In this document: piece by piece, positions 31,420 through 43,261 of the stretch
How the letters are laid out: each line of letters starts with the position of its first letter
How positions within the stretch are numbered: the stretch's first letter is position 1
Source of the DNA: Omphiscola glabra
Lineage: Eukaryota; Mollusca; Gastropoda; Lymnaeidae
Length of the DNA: 64,000 nt
Assembly (NCBI GenBank): GCA_964017045.1
Contig: OZ024809.1
Location: 620,001-684,000 of the forward strand
Reading direction: 5' to 3'
The notes under the pieces: generated by a model
The model's database searches: none
What the model was told of the DNA's origin: nothing
The model's input: only the letters and a program-made list of their open reading frames with translations
Program-made: the position numbers and the translations under genes

Positions 31420-32940
31420 ATGACATTTGTGTAGGCGGGCTGAACAGCCCACACCATTGTGTAAACGTATGACATTTTGTCATTTGTGTAGGCGGGCTGA
31501 GCAGCCCACACCATTGTGTAAACGTATGACATTTGTGTAGGCGGGCTGAGCAGCCCACACCATTGTGTAAACGTATGACATTTGTGTAGGCGGGCTGAAC
31601 AGCCCACACCATTGTGTAAACGTATGACATTTGTGTAGGCGGGCTGAACAGCCCACACCATTGTGTAAACGTATGACATTTTGTCATTTGTGTAGGCGGG
31701 CTGAGCAGCCCACACCATTGTGTAAACGTATGACATTTGTGTAGGCGGGCTGAGCAGCCCACACCATTGTGTAAACGTATGACATTTGTGTAGGCGGGCT
31801 GAACAGCCCACACCATTGTGTAAACGTATGACATTTGTGTAGGCGGGCTGAACAGCCCACACCATTGTGTAAACGTATGACATTTGTGTAGGCGGGCTGA
31901 ACAGCCCACACCATTGTGTAAACGTATGACATTTGTGTAGGCGGGCTGAACAGCCCACACCATTGTGTAAACGTATGACATTTGTGTAGGCGGGCTGAGC
32001 AGCCCACACCATTGTGTAAACGTATGACATTTGTGTAGGCGGTCTGAACAGCCTACAACATTGTGTAAACGTATGACATTTGTGTAGGCGGGCTGAACAG
32101 CCCACACCATTGTGTAAACGTATGACATTTGTGTAGGCGGGCTGAGCAGCCCACACCATTGTGTAAACGTATGACATTTGTGTAGGCGGTCTGAACAGCC
32201 TACAACATTGTGTAAACGTATGACATTTGTGTAGGCGGGCTGAGCAGCCCACACCATTGTGTAAACGTGTGACATTTGTGTAGGCGGTCTGAACAGCCTA
32301 CAACATTGTGTAAACGTATGACATTTGTGTAGGTATGGCCGGACAGCCTACAACATTGTGTAAACGTATGACATTTGTGTAGGCGGGCTGAGCAGCCCAC
32401 ACCATTGTGTAAACGTATGACATTTGTGTAGACGGGCTGAGCAGCCCACACCATTGTGTAAACGTATGACATTTGTGTAGGCGGGCTGAGCAGCCCACAC
32501 CATTGTGTAAACGTATGACATTTGTGTAGGCGGGCTGAGCAGCCCACACCATTGTGTAAACGTTTGACATTTGTGTAGGCGGGCTGAGCAGCCCACACCA
32601 TTGTGTAAACGTATGACATTTGTGTAGGCGGGCTGAACAGCCTACAACATTGTGTAAACGTATGACATTTGTGTAGGCGGGCTGAACAGCCCACACCATT
32701 GTGTAAACGTATGACATTTGTGTAGGCGGGCTGAACAGCCTACAACATTGTGTAAACGTATGACATTTGTGTAGGTATGGCCGGACAGCCTACAACATTG
32801 TGTATACGTATGACATTTGTGTAGGCGGGCTGAGCAGCCCAACACATTGTTTAAACGTATGACATTTGTGTAGGCGGGCTCAACAGCCTACAACATTGTG
32901 TAAACGTATGACATTTGTGTAGGCGGGCTGAGCAGCCTAC
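31420..32940. repeat. Hairpin-bearing minisatellite, 49-bp unit, about 31 copies
   Basis: The unit is CATTGTGTAAACGTATGACA, then TTTGTGTAGGC and GGGCTGAGCAGCCCACAC. Each common unit has the dyad GGGCT-GARC-AGCCC. A second subtype ends GCCTACAAC and can pair TGTAGGC with GCCTACA instead. Rare units carry TATGGCCGGACAGCC or an extra TTTGTCA. All three minus frames are open, giving misleading frames of up to 310 residues. Confidence 0.97.
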
Positions 32941-33485
32941 CCTTTAAATTCTGCGTTTATGAAAGGTGAATGTGGTTGGGTTTAGAGCTCTGAAGGCCCC
33001 ACAAAAGGCCAGATACCCCACATTTTCAGAACCGCTGCTGGCGCCGCCAAACATTTGATGTTTTGGGATGGAGGGAAAAAAAAGAACCCAAGGGAGGCTA
33101 GCGAGATGGAACGTAGAAGCAATGAAGTTGAAAATTGCTGTGTCTCGGTTTATGTCCCCTTTTTCTAGGGTAGGGGCGGTAATTTATGAGCTTGGTTATG
33201 CATGTGGTTGTTAGTGGAGTTGTCTTCTGGCAGAGTTACAGCCCTTGCGCCATGGATGCTCTCTCTTTTCCATAATTTACTGTTTGAACGAGTTCTCGCC
33301 CTTTCTTAGCGGCGGAGAAATGAAGAGGATGGAGTTATTTACCTTGTTATTGGCTACATTTCCGGTCCTTTATAGCCTGGGTTACAATTGACAAACTATT
33401 AATAGATACTTTTAATTGGATTATAATATTACTCTTACTCAAATACAGCTTTTTTTCAACGGTATTATTTGTACACCATACAAAT
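32941..33485. other. Unique spacer, no gene seen
   Basis: Mixed composition with an A-run at 33076-33084. No frame, splice-bounded exon or terminal repeat was recognised. Confidence 0.45.
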
Positions 33486-34078
33486 GATTAAACTAAGTCA
33501 CGCACCACCCACAAATTGTTCAACTAAGTCACGTGTCACCTACAAATTGTTCAACTAAGTCATGCACCACCTACAAATTGTTCAACTAAGTCACGCACCA
33601 CCTACAAATTGTTCAACTAAGTCACGTGTCAGCTACAAATTGTTCAACTAAGTCACGTGACACCTACAAATTGTTCATCTAAGTCACGTGACACCTACAA
33701 ATTGTTCATCTAAGTCACGTGACACCTACAAATTGTTCATCTAAGTCACGTGACACCTACAAATTGTTCATCTAAGTCACGTACCACCGACAAATTGTTC
33801 AACTAAGTCACGTGACACCTACAAATTGTTCAACTAAGGCACGTGCCACCTACAAATTGTTCAGCTAAGTCACGTGACACCTACAAATTGTTCATCTAAG
33901 TCACGCACCACCTACGAATTGTTCAACTAAGTCACGCACCACCTACAAATTGTTCAACTAAGTCAAGCACCACCTTCAAATTGTTCAACTAAGTCACACA
34001 CCACCTACGAATTGTTCATCTAAGTCACGTGACACCTACAAATTGTTCAGCTAAGTCACGTGACACCTACGATTGTAT
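33486..34078. repeat. E-box-rich minisatellite, 31-bp unit, about 19 copies
   Basis: The unit is AACTAAGTCACGTGACACCT plus ACAAATTGTTC. I count eight units with the perfect palindrome GTCACGTGAC, two with GTCACGTGTC and one with GGCACGTGCC. The other units have CACGCACC, CATGCACC or similar. Confidence 0.95.
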
Positions 34079-34347
34079 CACAACCAGGGATATAGAGCAG
34101 ACGTGTTTTACCCGAGCCCCACTCCGAACAATTAATGTTAACTTCCGCTCCGCTCCTAGCTCCTGTTAAGAGGCATTAGATATACATGTACCAGTAGTAT
34201 AACAGGTGGGGCAACATATCTGGTAGAAAAGTCGGGCAACACGGCTGGTAGAACAATTGGGCTACACAGTTGTTGAAGAGAAGGGCAGATGAAAAAAATC
34301 ATGTTTTTGTTACTTTCCAAAACAATTCTCTTTGGACTAATGAATGG
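34079..34347. other. Unique spacer
   Basis: No recognised feature. A short GGCAACA(C/T)..CTGGTAGAA repeat lies at 34209-34255. Confidence 0.4.
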
Positions 34348-36862
34348 CTTAAACTTGTCTAGTTCCCTAACTTTATCCAAACTTGTCTAGTTCCCTTACT
34401 TTATCCAAACTTGTCTAGTTCCCTTATTTTATCCAACCTTGTCTAGTTCCCTTACTTTATCCAACCTTGTCTAGTTCCCTTGCTTTATCCAACCTTCTCT
34501 CGTTTCCTTACTTTATCCAACATTGTCTAGTTCCCTTACTTTATCCAACCTTGTCTAGTTCCCTTACTTTATCCAACCTTGTCTAGTTCCCTTACTTTAT
34601 CCAACCTTGTCTAGTTCCCTTACCTTATCCAACCTTGTCTAGTTCCCTTACCTTATCCAACCTTGTCTAGTTCCCTTACCTTATCCAACCTTGTCTAGTT
34701 CCCTTACCTTATCCAACCTTGTCTAGTTCACTTACCTTATCCAACCTTGTCTAGTTCACTTATTTTATCCAACCTTGTCTAGTTCCCTTACTTTATCCAA
34801 CCTTGTCTAGTTCCCTTACTTTATCCAACTTTGTCTAGTTCCCTTACTTTATCCAAACGTGTCTAGTTCCCTTACTTTATCCAAACTTGTCTAGTTCCCT
34901 TACTTTATCCAACCTTGTCTAGTTCCCTTACTTTATCCAACCTTGTCTAGTTCCCTTACTTTATCCAACCTTGTCTAGTTCCCTTACTTTATCCAAACTT
35001 GTCTAGTCCCCTTACTTTATCCAAACTTGTCTAGTCCCCTTACTTTATCCAAACTTGTCTAGTTCCCTTACTTAATCCAACTTTGTCTAGTTCCCTTACT
35101 TTATCCAACCTTGTCTAGTTCCCTTACTTTATCCAACCTTGTCTAGTTCCCTTGCTTTATCCAACCTTGTCTCGTTCCCTTACTTTATCCAACATTGTCT
35201 AGTTCCCTTACTTTATCCAACCTTGTCTAATTCCCTTACTTTATCCAACCTTGTCTAGTTCCCTTACTTTATCCAACCTTGTCTAGTTCCATTGCTTTAT
35301 CCAACCTTCTCTCGTTCCCTTACTTTATCCAACATTGTCTAGTTCCCTTACTTTATCCAACCTTGTCTAGTTCCCTTACTTTATCCAACCTTGTCTAGTT
35401 CCCTTACTTTATCCAACCTTGTCTAGTTCCCTTACCTTATACAACCTTGTCTAGTTCCCTTACCTTATCCAACCTTGTCTAGTTCCCTTACTTTATCCAA
35501 CCATGTCTAGTTCCCTTACCTTATCCAACCTTGTCTAGTTCCCTTACTTTATCCAACCTTGTCTAGTTCCCTTACTTTATCCAACCTTGTCTAGTTCCCT
35601 TACTTTATCCAAACGTGTCTAGTTCCCTTACTTTATCCAAACTTGTCTAGTTCCCTTACTTTATCCAACCTTGTCTAGTTCCCTTACTTTATCCAACCTT
35701 GTCTAGTTCCCTTACTTTATCCAACCTTGTCTAGTTCCCTTACTTTATCCAACCTTGTCTAGTTCCCTTACTTTATCCAAACTTGTCTAGTCCCCTTACT
35801 TTATCCAAACTTGTCTAGTCCCCTTACTTTATCCAAACTTGTCTAGTTCCCTTACTTAATCCAACTTTGTCTAGTTCCCTTACTTTATCCAACCTTGTCT
35901 AGTTCCCTTACTTTATCCAACCTTGTCTAGTTCCCTTACTTTATCCAATTTTGTCTAGTTCCCTTACTTTATCCAATTTTGTCTAGTTCCCTTACTTTAT
36001 CCAACATTGTCTAGTTCACTTACTTTATCCAACCTTGTCTAGTTCCCTTACTTTATCCAACCTTGTCTAGTTCACTTACTTTATCCAACATTGTCTAGTT
36101 CCCTTACCTTATCCAATTTTGTCTAGTTCCCTTACTTTATCCAACATTGTCTAGTTCCTTTACCTTATCCGACCTTGTCTAGTTCCCTTACCTTATCCAA
36201 CATTGTCTAGTTCCCTTACCTTATCCAACATTGTCTAGTTCCCTTACCTTATCCAATCTTGTCTAGTTGCCTTACTTTATCCAACCTTGTCTAGTTCCCT
36301 TACTTTATCCAACCTTGTCTAGTTCCCTTACTTTATCCAACCTTGTCTAGTTCCCTTACTTTATCCAACATTGTCTAGTTCCCTTACTTTATCCAACCTT
36401 GTCTAGTTCACTTACTTTATCAAACATTGTCTAGTTCCCTTACCTTATCCAACCTTGTCTAGTTCCCTTACCTTATCCAACCTTGTCTAGTTCCCTTACC
36501 TTATCCAACATTGTCTAGTTCCCTTACCTTATCCAACATTGTCTAGTTCCCTTACCTTATCAAACATTGTCTAGTTCCCTTACTTTATCCAACCTTGTCT
36601 AGTTCCCTTACTTTATCCAACCTTGTCTAGTTCCCTTACTTTATCCAACATTGTCTAGTTCCCTTACTTTATCCATCATTGTCTAGTTCCCTTACTTTAT
36701 CCAACCTTGTCTAGTTTCCTTACTTTATCCATCATTGTCTAGTTCCCTTACTTTATCCATCATTGTCTAGTTCCCTTACTTTATCCATCATTGTCTAGTT
36801 CCCTTACTTTATCCAACCTTGTCTAGTTCCCTTACTTTATCCAACCTTGTCTAGTTCCCTTA
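34348..36862. repeat. Minisatellite, 28-bp unit, about 90 copies
   Basis: The unit is TTGTCTAGTTCCCTTACTTT plus ATCCAACC. Subtypes are CCTTACCTTATCC, CCAACATTG, CCAAACTTG and GTTCACTTA. A block containing CCAAACGTG recurs 756 bp apart (about 34854 and 35610). Its right-hand 0.5 kb is inside the 7.1-kb segmental duplication. Confidence 0.97.
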
Positions 36863-36934
36863 TTTTCTTTAAGGTTTCAAATTTAAATCATCTGGTTACA
36901 GTGTGTTTTTTACATTTAATGTTATGTCAGAATG

Positions 36935-37210
36935 ACCGAATCAGAACACACCAATCAGAACACACCAATCAGAACACACCAATCAGAACACACCAATCAG
37001 AACACACCAATCAGAACACACCAATCAGAACACACCAATCAGAACACACCAATCAGAACACACCAATCAGAACACACCAATCAGAACACACCAATCAGAA
37101 CACACCAATCAGAACACACCAGTCAGAACACTCCAGTCAGAACACACCAATCAGAACACACTAGTCAGAACACACCAATCAGAACACACCAATCAGAACA
37201 CACCAATCAG
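36935..37210. repeat. Minisatellite, 14-bp unit, about 19 copies (copy 1)
   Basis: Perfect or near-perfect AATCAGAACACACC, with AGTCAGAACACTCC variants. It leads directly into the 29-bp array, whose unit contains it. Confidence 0.97.
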
Positions 37211-37998
37211 AACACACCAGTTTACCATCACCGAATCAGAACACACCAGTTTACCATCACCTAATCAGAACACATTAGTTCACCATCACCTAATCAGAAC
37301 ACACCAGTTTACCATCACCTAATCAGAACACACCAGTTCACCATCACCTAATCAGAACACACCAATCAGAACACACCAGTTTACCATCACCTAATCAGAA
37401 CACACCAGTTCACCATCACCTAATCAGAACACACCAGTTCACCATCACCTAATCAGATCACACCAGTTCACCATCACCTAATCAGATCACACCAGTTCAC
37501 CATCACCTAATCAAAACACACCATTTCACAATCACCTAATCAGAACACACCAGTTCACCATCACCTAATCAGATCACACCAGTTCACCATCACCTAATCA
37601 GAAACACACAAGTTCACAATCACCTAATCAGATTACACCAGTTCACCATCACCTATCAGAACATACCAGTTCACAATCACCTAATCAGAACACACCCGTT
37701 CACAATCACCTAATCAGAACACATCCGTTCACAATCACCTAATCAGAACACACCAGTTCACCATCACTTAATCAGAACACACCAGTTCACCATCACCTAA
37801 TCAGAACACACCAGTTCACCATCACCTAATCAGAACACACCAGTTCACCATCACCTAATCGAAACACATCTGTTCACTAACACCAAATCAGAACACACCA
37901 GTTCACCATCACCCAATCAGAACACACCAGTTCACCATCACCTATCAGAACACACCAGTTCTCCATCACCTAATCAGAACACACCAGTTCACCATTTC
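37211..37998. repeat. Compound 29-bp minisatellite, about 27 copies (copy 1)
   Basis: The unit is AATCAGAACACACC plus AGTTCACCATCACCT, that is, the preceding 14-mer with 15 new bases. The array ends 20 bp before a splice acceptor, so it lies in an intron if that exon is real. Confidence 0.95.
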
Positions 37999-38018
37999 TT
38001 ACTTGCATCTGTTCGCAG

Positions 38019-38144
38019 GACGACCAGGACTCAATGTACTTTCCTTCCAAAAAGAAGCACCCGCAGGACTTTGCCTACCTCATAGTTGACCCACTGAAAC
38101 GAACTGTCGTCTGCTTTTCCCACACTTTTGGTAGCTGTTTTTAG
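38019..38144 (+). CDS. 3'-terminal coding exon, PTB-like (copy 1)
   Basis: A pyrimidine-rich acceptor (TTCTTACTTGCATCTG then TTCGCAG) at 38018/38019 opens a 41-codon frame, DDQDSMYFPSKKKHPQDFAY followed by LIVDPLKRTVVCFSHTFGSC and F, ending at TAG 38142-38144. An AATAAA signal follows 84 bp later (38228-38233), the layout of a last exon. The pattern MYF...DFAYLIVDP...RTVVCFSHTF resembles the central strands of PTB/PID domains (for example FAYxxxDPxxxxxxCHxF). This is a family-level resemblance from memory, and the protein is not identified. An internal GT at 38131-38132 (TTTTG/GTAGCT) could act as a donor instead, making this an internal exon. The upstream part of the gene is not seen; the preceding minisatellites would be intronic. 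Confidence 0.6.
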   Translation, partial: DDQDSMYFPSKKKHPQDFAYLIVDPLKRTVVCFSHTFGSCF

Positions 38145-38227
38145 AAGAGCTGCGACCCTGTTAGCCGAGGACAACGGTGATGAGTGGTGTGATTGGTTGT
38201 TGAAAATAATCTCTAAGAAACGTTCTA

Positions 38228-38233
38228 AATAAA
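38228..38233 (+). terminator. Poly(A) signal AATAAA (copy 1)
   Basis: CTAAATAAAAGCG lies 84 bp past the stop codon of the exon at 38019-38144. Confidence 0.5.
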
Positions 38234-38352
38234 AGCGTTCCTTGATTAATATCTCTTCCTTTCTTTTTATTTCGGTACGAGATTATGTTAGTCAAGTTTG
38301 AGTTGTCTCTGTGAGTTTATATTTTAAAATAAATTTTTGGAGTTATCAGATT

Positions 38353-38415
38353 GAATGAAATATTTGATGAAATGTTGGATGAAATATTTGATGAAATGTT
38401 GGATGAAATATTGGA
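38353..38415. repeat. 24-bp repeat, about 2.5 copies (copy 1)
   Basis: GATGAAATATTTGATGAAAT plus GTTG, repeated. The duplicate lies at about 45501-45563. Confidence 0.88.
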
Positions 38416-38712
38416 TTGATTGGAAATGGTGTTTGTTTTCAAATTGTTACACTTACATTATCACATGAGTTTAGGTTATTTGTGTTTTCGGGGCAATCAG
38501 GAGAAGAGATTTCTTTTTCATGGTCTTATCAACAGACAATAATAACTCTCTGTAACCCAAGCAGCTGTACTTAATTGGCCAATAGTATGACCGACGATCA
38601 CTGTTGTGTGTATTGAACGAACTTTGTGACCTCATTGTCTTGTGTTGTTGTCGTGTTGTATGAGTGGACGGGGTGAGTGGTTTTCATGAAGGTTTAAACT
38701 TAAATGTATAAA

Positions 38713-39842
38713 TATTGGTTGGAGAAGTGGGGTAAGAGATCATGTGATGTGAGTATTGGTTGGAGAACTGGGGTAAGTGATCATGTGATGTGAGTATTGG
38801 TTGGAGAACTGGGGTATGTGATCATGTGATGTGAGTATTGGTTGGAGAACTGGGGTATGTGATCATGTGATGTGAGTATTGGTTGGAGAACTGGGGTAAG
38901 TGATCATGTGATGTGGGTATTGGTTGGAGAACTGGGGTATGTGATCATGTGATGTGAGTATTGGTTGGAGAACTAGAATAAGATATCATGTGATGTGAGT
39001 ATTGGTTGGAGAACTGGGGTATGTGATCATGTGATGTGAGTATTGGTTGGAGAACTGGGGTAAGTGATCATGTGATGTGAGTATTGGTTGGAGAACTGGG
39101 GTATGTGATCATGTGATGTGAGTATTGGTTGGAGAACTGGGGTATGTGATCATGTGATGTGAGTATTGGTTGGAGAACTGGGGTAAGTGATCATGTGATG
39201 TGGGTATTGGTTGGAGAACTGGGGTATGTGATCATGTGATGTGAGTATTGGTTGGAGAACTAGAATAAGAGATCATGTGATGTGAGTATTGGTTGGAGAA
39301 CTAGGGTAAGAGATCGTTGGAGAACTGGGGTATGTGATCATGTGATGTGAGTATTGGTTGGATAACTGGGGTAAGAGATCATGTGATGTGAGTATTGGTT
39401 GGAGAACTGGGGTATGTGATCATGTGATGTGAGTATTGGTTGGAGAACTGGGGTATGTGATCATGTGATGTGAGTATTCGTGGGAGAACTGGTGTATGTT
39501 ATCATGTGATGTGAGTATTGGTTGGAGAACTTGGGTAAGAGATCATGTGATGTGAGTATTGGTTGGAGAACTGGGGTAAGTGATCATGTGATGTGAGTAT
39601 TGGTTGGAGAACTGGGGTAAGAGATCATGTGATGTGAGTATTGGTTGGAGAACTGGGGTATGTGATCATCTGATGTGAATATTGGTTGGAGAACTGGGGT
39701 AAGTGATCATGTGATGTGAATATTGGTTGGAGAACTGGGGTAAGTGATCACGTGATGTGAGTATTGGTTGGAGAACTGGGGTAAGTGATCATATGATGTG
39801 AGTATTGGTTGGAGAACTGGGGTAAGTGATCACGTGATGTGA
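38713..39842. repeat. Minisatellite, 41-bp unit, about 28 copies (copy 1)
   Basis: The unit is GTATTGGTTGGAGAACTGGG, then GTAAGTGATC and ATGTGATGTGA, with GTATGTGATC and GTAAGAGATC alternatives. About half the units carry GGGGTAAGT, a good match to a 5' splice-site consensus. Confidence 0.96.
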
Positions 39843-41057
39843 GGTACGGTATAAAAAGAATATAGAATGGTGAATGAAGGTTATTTGTTACTCAGACCAC
39901 AGACCTGAGTTGGTATCTTATTATACTATTACAAATAGGTAGAGTAGCCCCCCTCCCCCCCGAGGGTGGCAGATTTAAAAATAAGGGGTGTGGTAGGGGA
40001 TAGACTGAAGACTTTTTTCTTCCTTGACAAGACTCAAGAATCACCAAAGATCATTTTTTATCACCCCAAAAAAATGAAATTCTGGCATTAAGTCAGAATT
40101 GGTGAAAAGTATAAAAATAAGATTGTCATTATAAAAAAACTTTAAACGACATTATGGCAGACAGTTTAGATGACATACTGGATGGCATTATAAAGGACAT
40201 AATAGTAACGTTTTATCTGTTTTTGTTATTTCAACAAGTTTCCGGGGAAAACACTCAAATCACGTGATGGCCCACAATCGAAGTAAAAAACATTGTCGTT
40301 TAAGTAGCCAGAACAAACATAATACATAATGCATGAGTGTGTCTGATGCTTTAACTTATGTCATTTAAAAAATCTTCAGGTCTTTGACACTGTCAATAAA
40401 GCAACTCAGATTATTTGAAAGACAAACCGGCCCCGGGTGGGGGGTATTTCCAGTCGACAAGCAAAAACCACAGTATGACGTCATCAAAATCGTGACAGGA
40501 AAAACACGGATAAGATGCGCCTACGCATGCGCGGAACTCCTGAAATTGCACCCAAAGGACATCTTTATGGTCATCCTAGACTGGGGTGGGGGCGGAGTTC
40601 TCCTTCGGTTATGTGGGGAGTCCCTTGTGGTGTCATTACTGATATTGATTTTTAGCCGGTTAAATAAATTTGTTCGCCTGCTGTTATTGGGATCATAATT
40701 TTAGATTTATACTTTGACTTAACAGACATCATTTGATGTCACTCTGGTGAAAAAATTTAAATAATAGACACTGAATCAATGACGTAATAATTATCAGTGT
40801 TGGATAATCAGGGAACTGGTTCCCTGTAGGATTAGAATGTCGTGTGGGTAGTTTGGAGTCTGCTGAATGTATGTTGGTGTCGAAACACAGTTTATTATAG
40901 ATACTCTATGACACATCATGTAATTATTATTTATTTTTTCCGATTTTTTGCTCTGGAATTGGGCTCAATTTAGCCAAGTAAATAAAGTTTGGATTTTTCA
41001 CATATTTAATGGAAATCATATACATTTACGTCACATCCATTGATCTATATAATATTG
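39843..41057. other. Unique region (copy 1)
   Basis: AT-rich DNA. A 104-residue frame (40384-40698) begins MTLSIKQLRLFERQTG and includes CAYACAELLKLHPKDIFMVI. It has no recognised domain and an uncertain acceptor (AATCTTCAG at 40371-40379). Its exact duplicate is at 47532-47846. I do not call it a gene. Confidence 0.35.
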
Positions 41058-41357
41058 ATGTGTAGGTGAGGGAATGTGTGGGGGGGGCATTTTTAGTCTC
41101 CCATGTGTAGGTGGGGGAATGTGGGGGGGGGGGCATTCGTAGTCTTCCATGTGTAGGTGGGGGAATGTGGGAGGGGGGCATTCTTAGTCTTCCATGTGTA
41201 GGTGGGGGAATGTGGGGGGGCATTTTTAGTCGTCCATGTGTAGGTGGGGAGGGGGCATTTTTAGTCTTCCATGTGTAGGTGGGGAAATGTGGGGGGGGCA
41301 TTCTTAGTCTTCCATGTGTAGGTGGGGGAATGTGGGAGGGGGGCATTTTTAGTCTTG
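41058..41357. repeat. G-rich minisatellite, about 43-bp unit, 7 copies (copy 1)
   Basis: The unit is CATGTGTAGGTGGGGGAATG, TGGGGGGGG and CATTCTTAGTCTTC. G-run length varies from unit to unit and between the two duplicated copies. The plus strand could form G-quadruplexes. Confidence 0.93.
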
Positions 41358-41514
41358 TACCAGCACTTAATAATCCTATCGGCTGCCTTGACCCCACACC
41401 TCACATCTATTGATGTATATTGATGGTGGTTGTCTAGACACCTCCCCCCCCCCTCAACCAGAATTTTTACACATGGCACTCAGGTTCTCCCTTGTTTATG
41501 TTAACTAGTTCGTC

Positions 41515-41752
41515 ACAACCACCATCACCACCACAACCACCATCACTACCATAACCACCATCACCACCACAAGCACCATCACTACCACAACCACCATCAC
41601 CACCACAACCAACATCACTACCACAACCACCATCACTACCACAACCACCATCACAACCACAACCACCATCACTACCACAATTAACACCATCACTACCACA
41701 ACCATTATCACTACCACAACCACCATGATTACCACAACTACCATCAAGTTTA
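41515..41752. repeat. Minisatellite, 18-bp unit, about 13 copies (copy 1)
   Basis: Repeats of ACCATCACTACCACAACC. The minus frames CGSDGG and MVVVVV are low-complexity artefacts. Confidence 0.95.
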
Positions 41753-42016
41753 CAAACATAAAGTCCATTCAATTATCTTTCGTTCGATGCCTCATTTTGT
41801 CTTACAAACCCAACAATAATATTTGTAATAGTTTTTTTAATCCCAACCTCTCACTTCTGATACCCGGGTGCGAGTAGTGAGTGAGATGTGAGTTTTGGTC
41901 ATGTCTGGTGTAGACGAGCTTTAGAAATATTAACTGTGGAGATGTCAGTTGAGGAAAATATTGACAGGCTTGGAAATTTCAACCTTAAAGTTTTCTGTTG
42001 TCTACGCAAGATTTTG

Positions 42017-42350
42017 TCATTGGATCTATGAATTGGTCCGGGGTCGAAGTGGCGGCGGCGAATCGTCCCATCCCCTCTGTCATTGGATCTATGAATTGGC
42101 CCTGGGTGGAAGTGGCGGCGGCGAATCGTCCCATCCCCTCTGTCATTCAGCTGTAGAATCGTCCCATCCTCTCTGTCATTCAGCTGTAGAATCGTCCCAT
42201 CCCCTCTGTCATTCAGCTGTAGAATCGTCCCATCCCCTCTGTCATTCAGCTGTAGAATCGTCCCATCCCCTCTGTCATTCAGCTGTAGAATCGTCCCATC
42301 CCCTCTTTCATTCAGCTGTAGAATCGTCCCTCCCCTCTGTCATTCAGCTG
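42017..42350. repeat. Compound repeat: two 63-bp and about seven 33-bp units (copy 1)
   Basis: The 63-bp unit starts TGTCATTGGATCTATGAATT and contains GTGGCGGCGGCGAATCGTCC. The 33-bp unit (CTGTCATTCAGCTGTAGAAT plus CGTCCCATCCCCT) shares its GAATCGTCCCATCCCCTC end. A 134-residue frame runs through both types. Confidence 0.93.
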
Positions 42351-42432
42351 TAGCAATATCACTTATCATGAGTGAAAATGTCAGATATGGGAATGGCATC
42401 TTAGAAATATCACCTTATTCATGGGGAATTGT

Positions 42433-42645
42433 TGGGTGGGGGGGGGGACTTATTGGGGGGGGGGGGGCTTATTGGGTTTGGGGAGATATGTGAAGATGAC
42501 AGTTTTCTAGGGAAGCATCTGTCTGTCGTCTGTGAAGATAGATGTCATATGTGAAGACAACTGTCATCTGTGAAGACAACTGTCATCTGAAGACAACTGT
42601 CATCTGAAGTCAACTGTCATCTGTGAAGACAACTGTCATCTGTGA
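42433..42645. repeat. G-tracts and a 19-bp repeat (copy 1)
   Basis: GGGTGGGG..., two runs of about 11-14 G, GGGTTTGGGG at 42433-42485, then GAAGACAACTGTCATCTGT repeats at 42535-42645 with 15-bp deletion variants. Confidence 0.88.
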
Positions 42646-42749
42646 ACAATTTGGTTTGTCCTTGAGATCTTTAACGGCTCAAGTAGTTAAAATTTCCCTC
42701 GACATTAGATACACATTTTTAAAACATTTGCTGGGAGTCTTTAATCGGG

Positions 42750-43178
42750 ATTCTTAGACCAGGAGTCTTAGACCAAGAGTCTTAGACCAGGAGTCTTAGA
42801 CCAGGAGTCTTAGACCAGGAGTCTTAGACCAGGAGTCTTATACCAGGAGTCTTAGACCAGGAGTCTTAGACCAGGAGTCTTAGACCAGGAGTCTTAGACC
42901 AGGAGTCTTAGACCAGGAGTCTTAGACCAGGAGTCTTAGACCAGGAGTCTTATACCAGGAGTCTAAGACCAGGAGTCTTATACCAGGAGTCTTAGACCAG
43001 GAGTCTTAGACCAGGAGTCTTAGACCAGGAGTCTTAGACCAGGAGTCTTATACCAGGAGTCTAAGACCAGGAGTCTTATACCAGGAGTCTTAGACCAGGA
43101 GTCTTAGACCAGGAGTCTTATACCAGGAGTCTTAGACCAGGAGTCTTAGACCAGGAGTCTTAGACCAGGAGTCTTATA
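42750..43178. repeat. Minisatellite, 14-bp unit, about 31 copies (copy 1)
   Basis: GACCAGGAGTCTTA with TACC and CTAAG variants. Each junction forms the small dyad GTCT-T-AGAC. The CTAAG variant is its mirror and keeps the dyad. Confidence 0.97.
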
Positions 43179-43261
43179 GGTCGTGAACATATAATCAGAG
43201 TCATTAATTTATCCGACTCCACATCCCAGATGGAAACCGATATCAATAATAATTTATTATG

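Noticed and set aside
31320..32275. 310- and 289-residue minus frames with repeated CGLFSPPTQMSYVYT
   Set aside because: The 49-bp hairpin repeat is open in all minus phases. No gene structure is seen.
40384..40698. 104-residue frame (and its duplicate at 47532-47846) as a gene
   Set aside because: No recognised domain, a weak acceptor, and a hydrophobic leucine-rich tail typical of random AT-rich sequence. It is identical in both copies only because the segment was duplicated.
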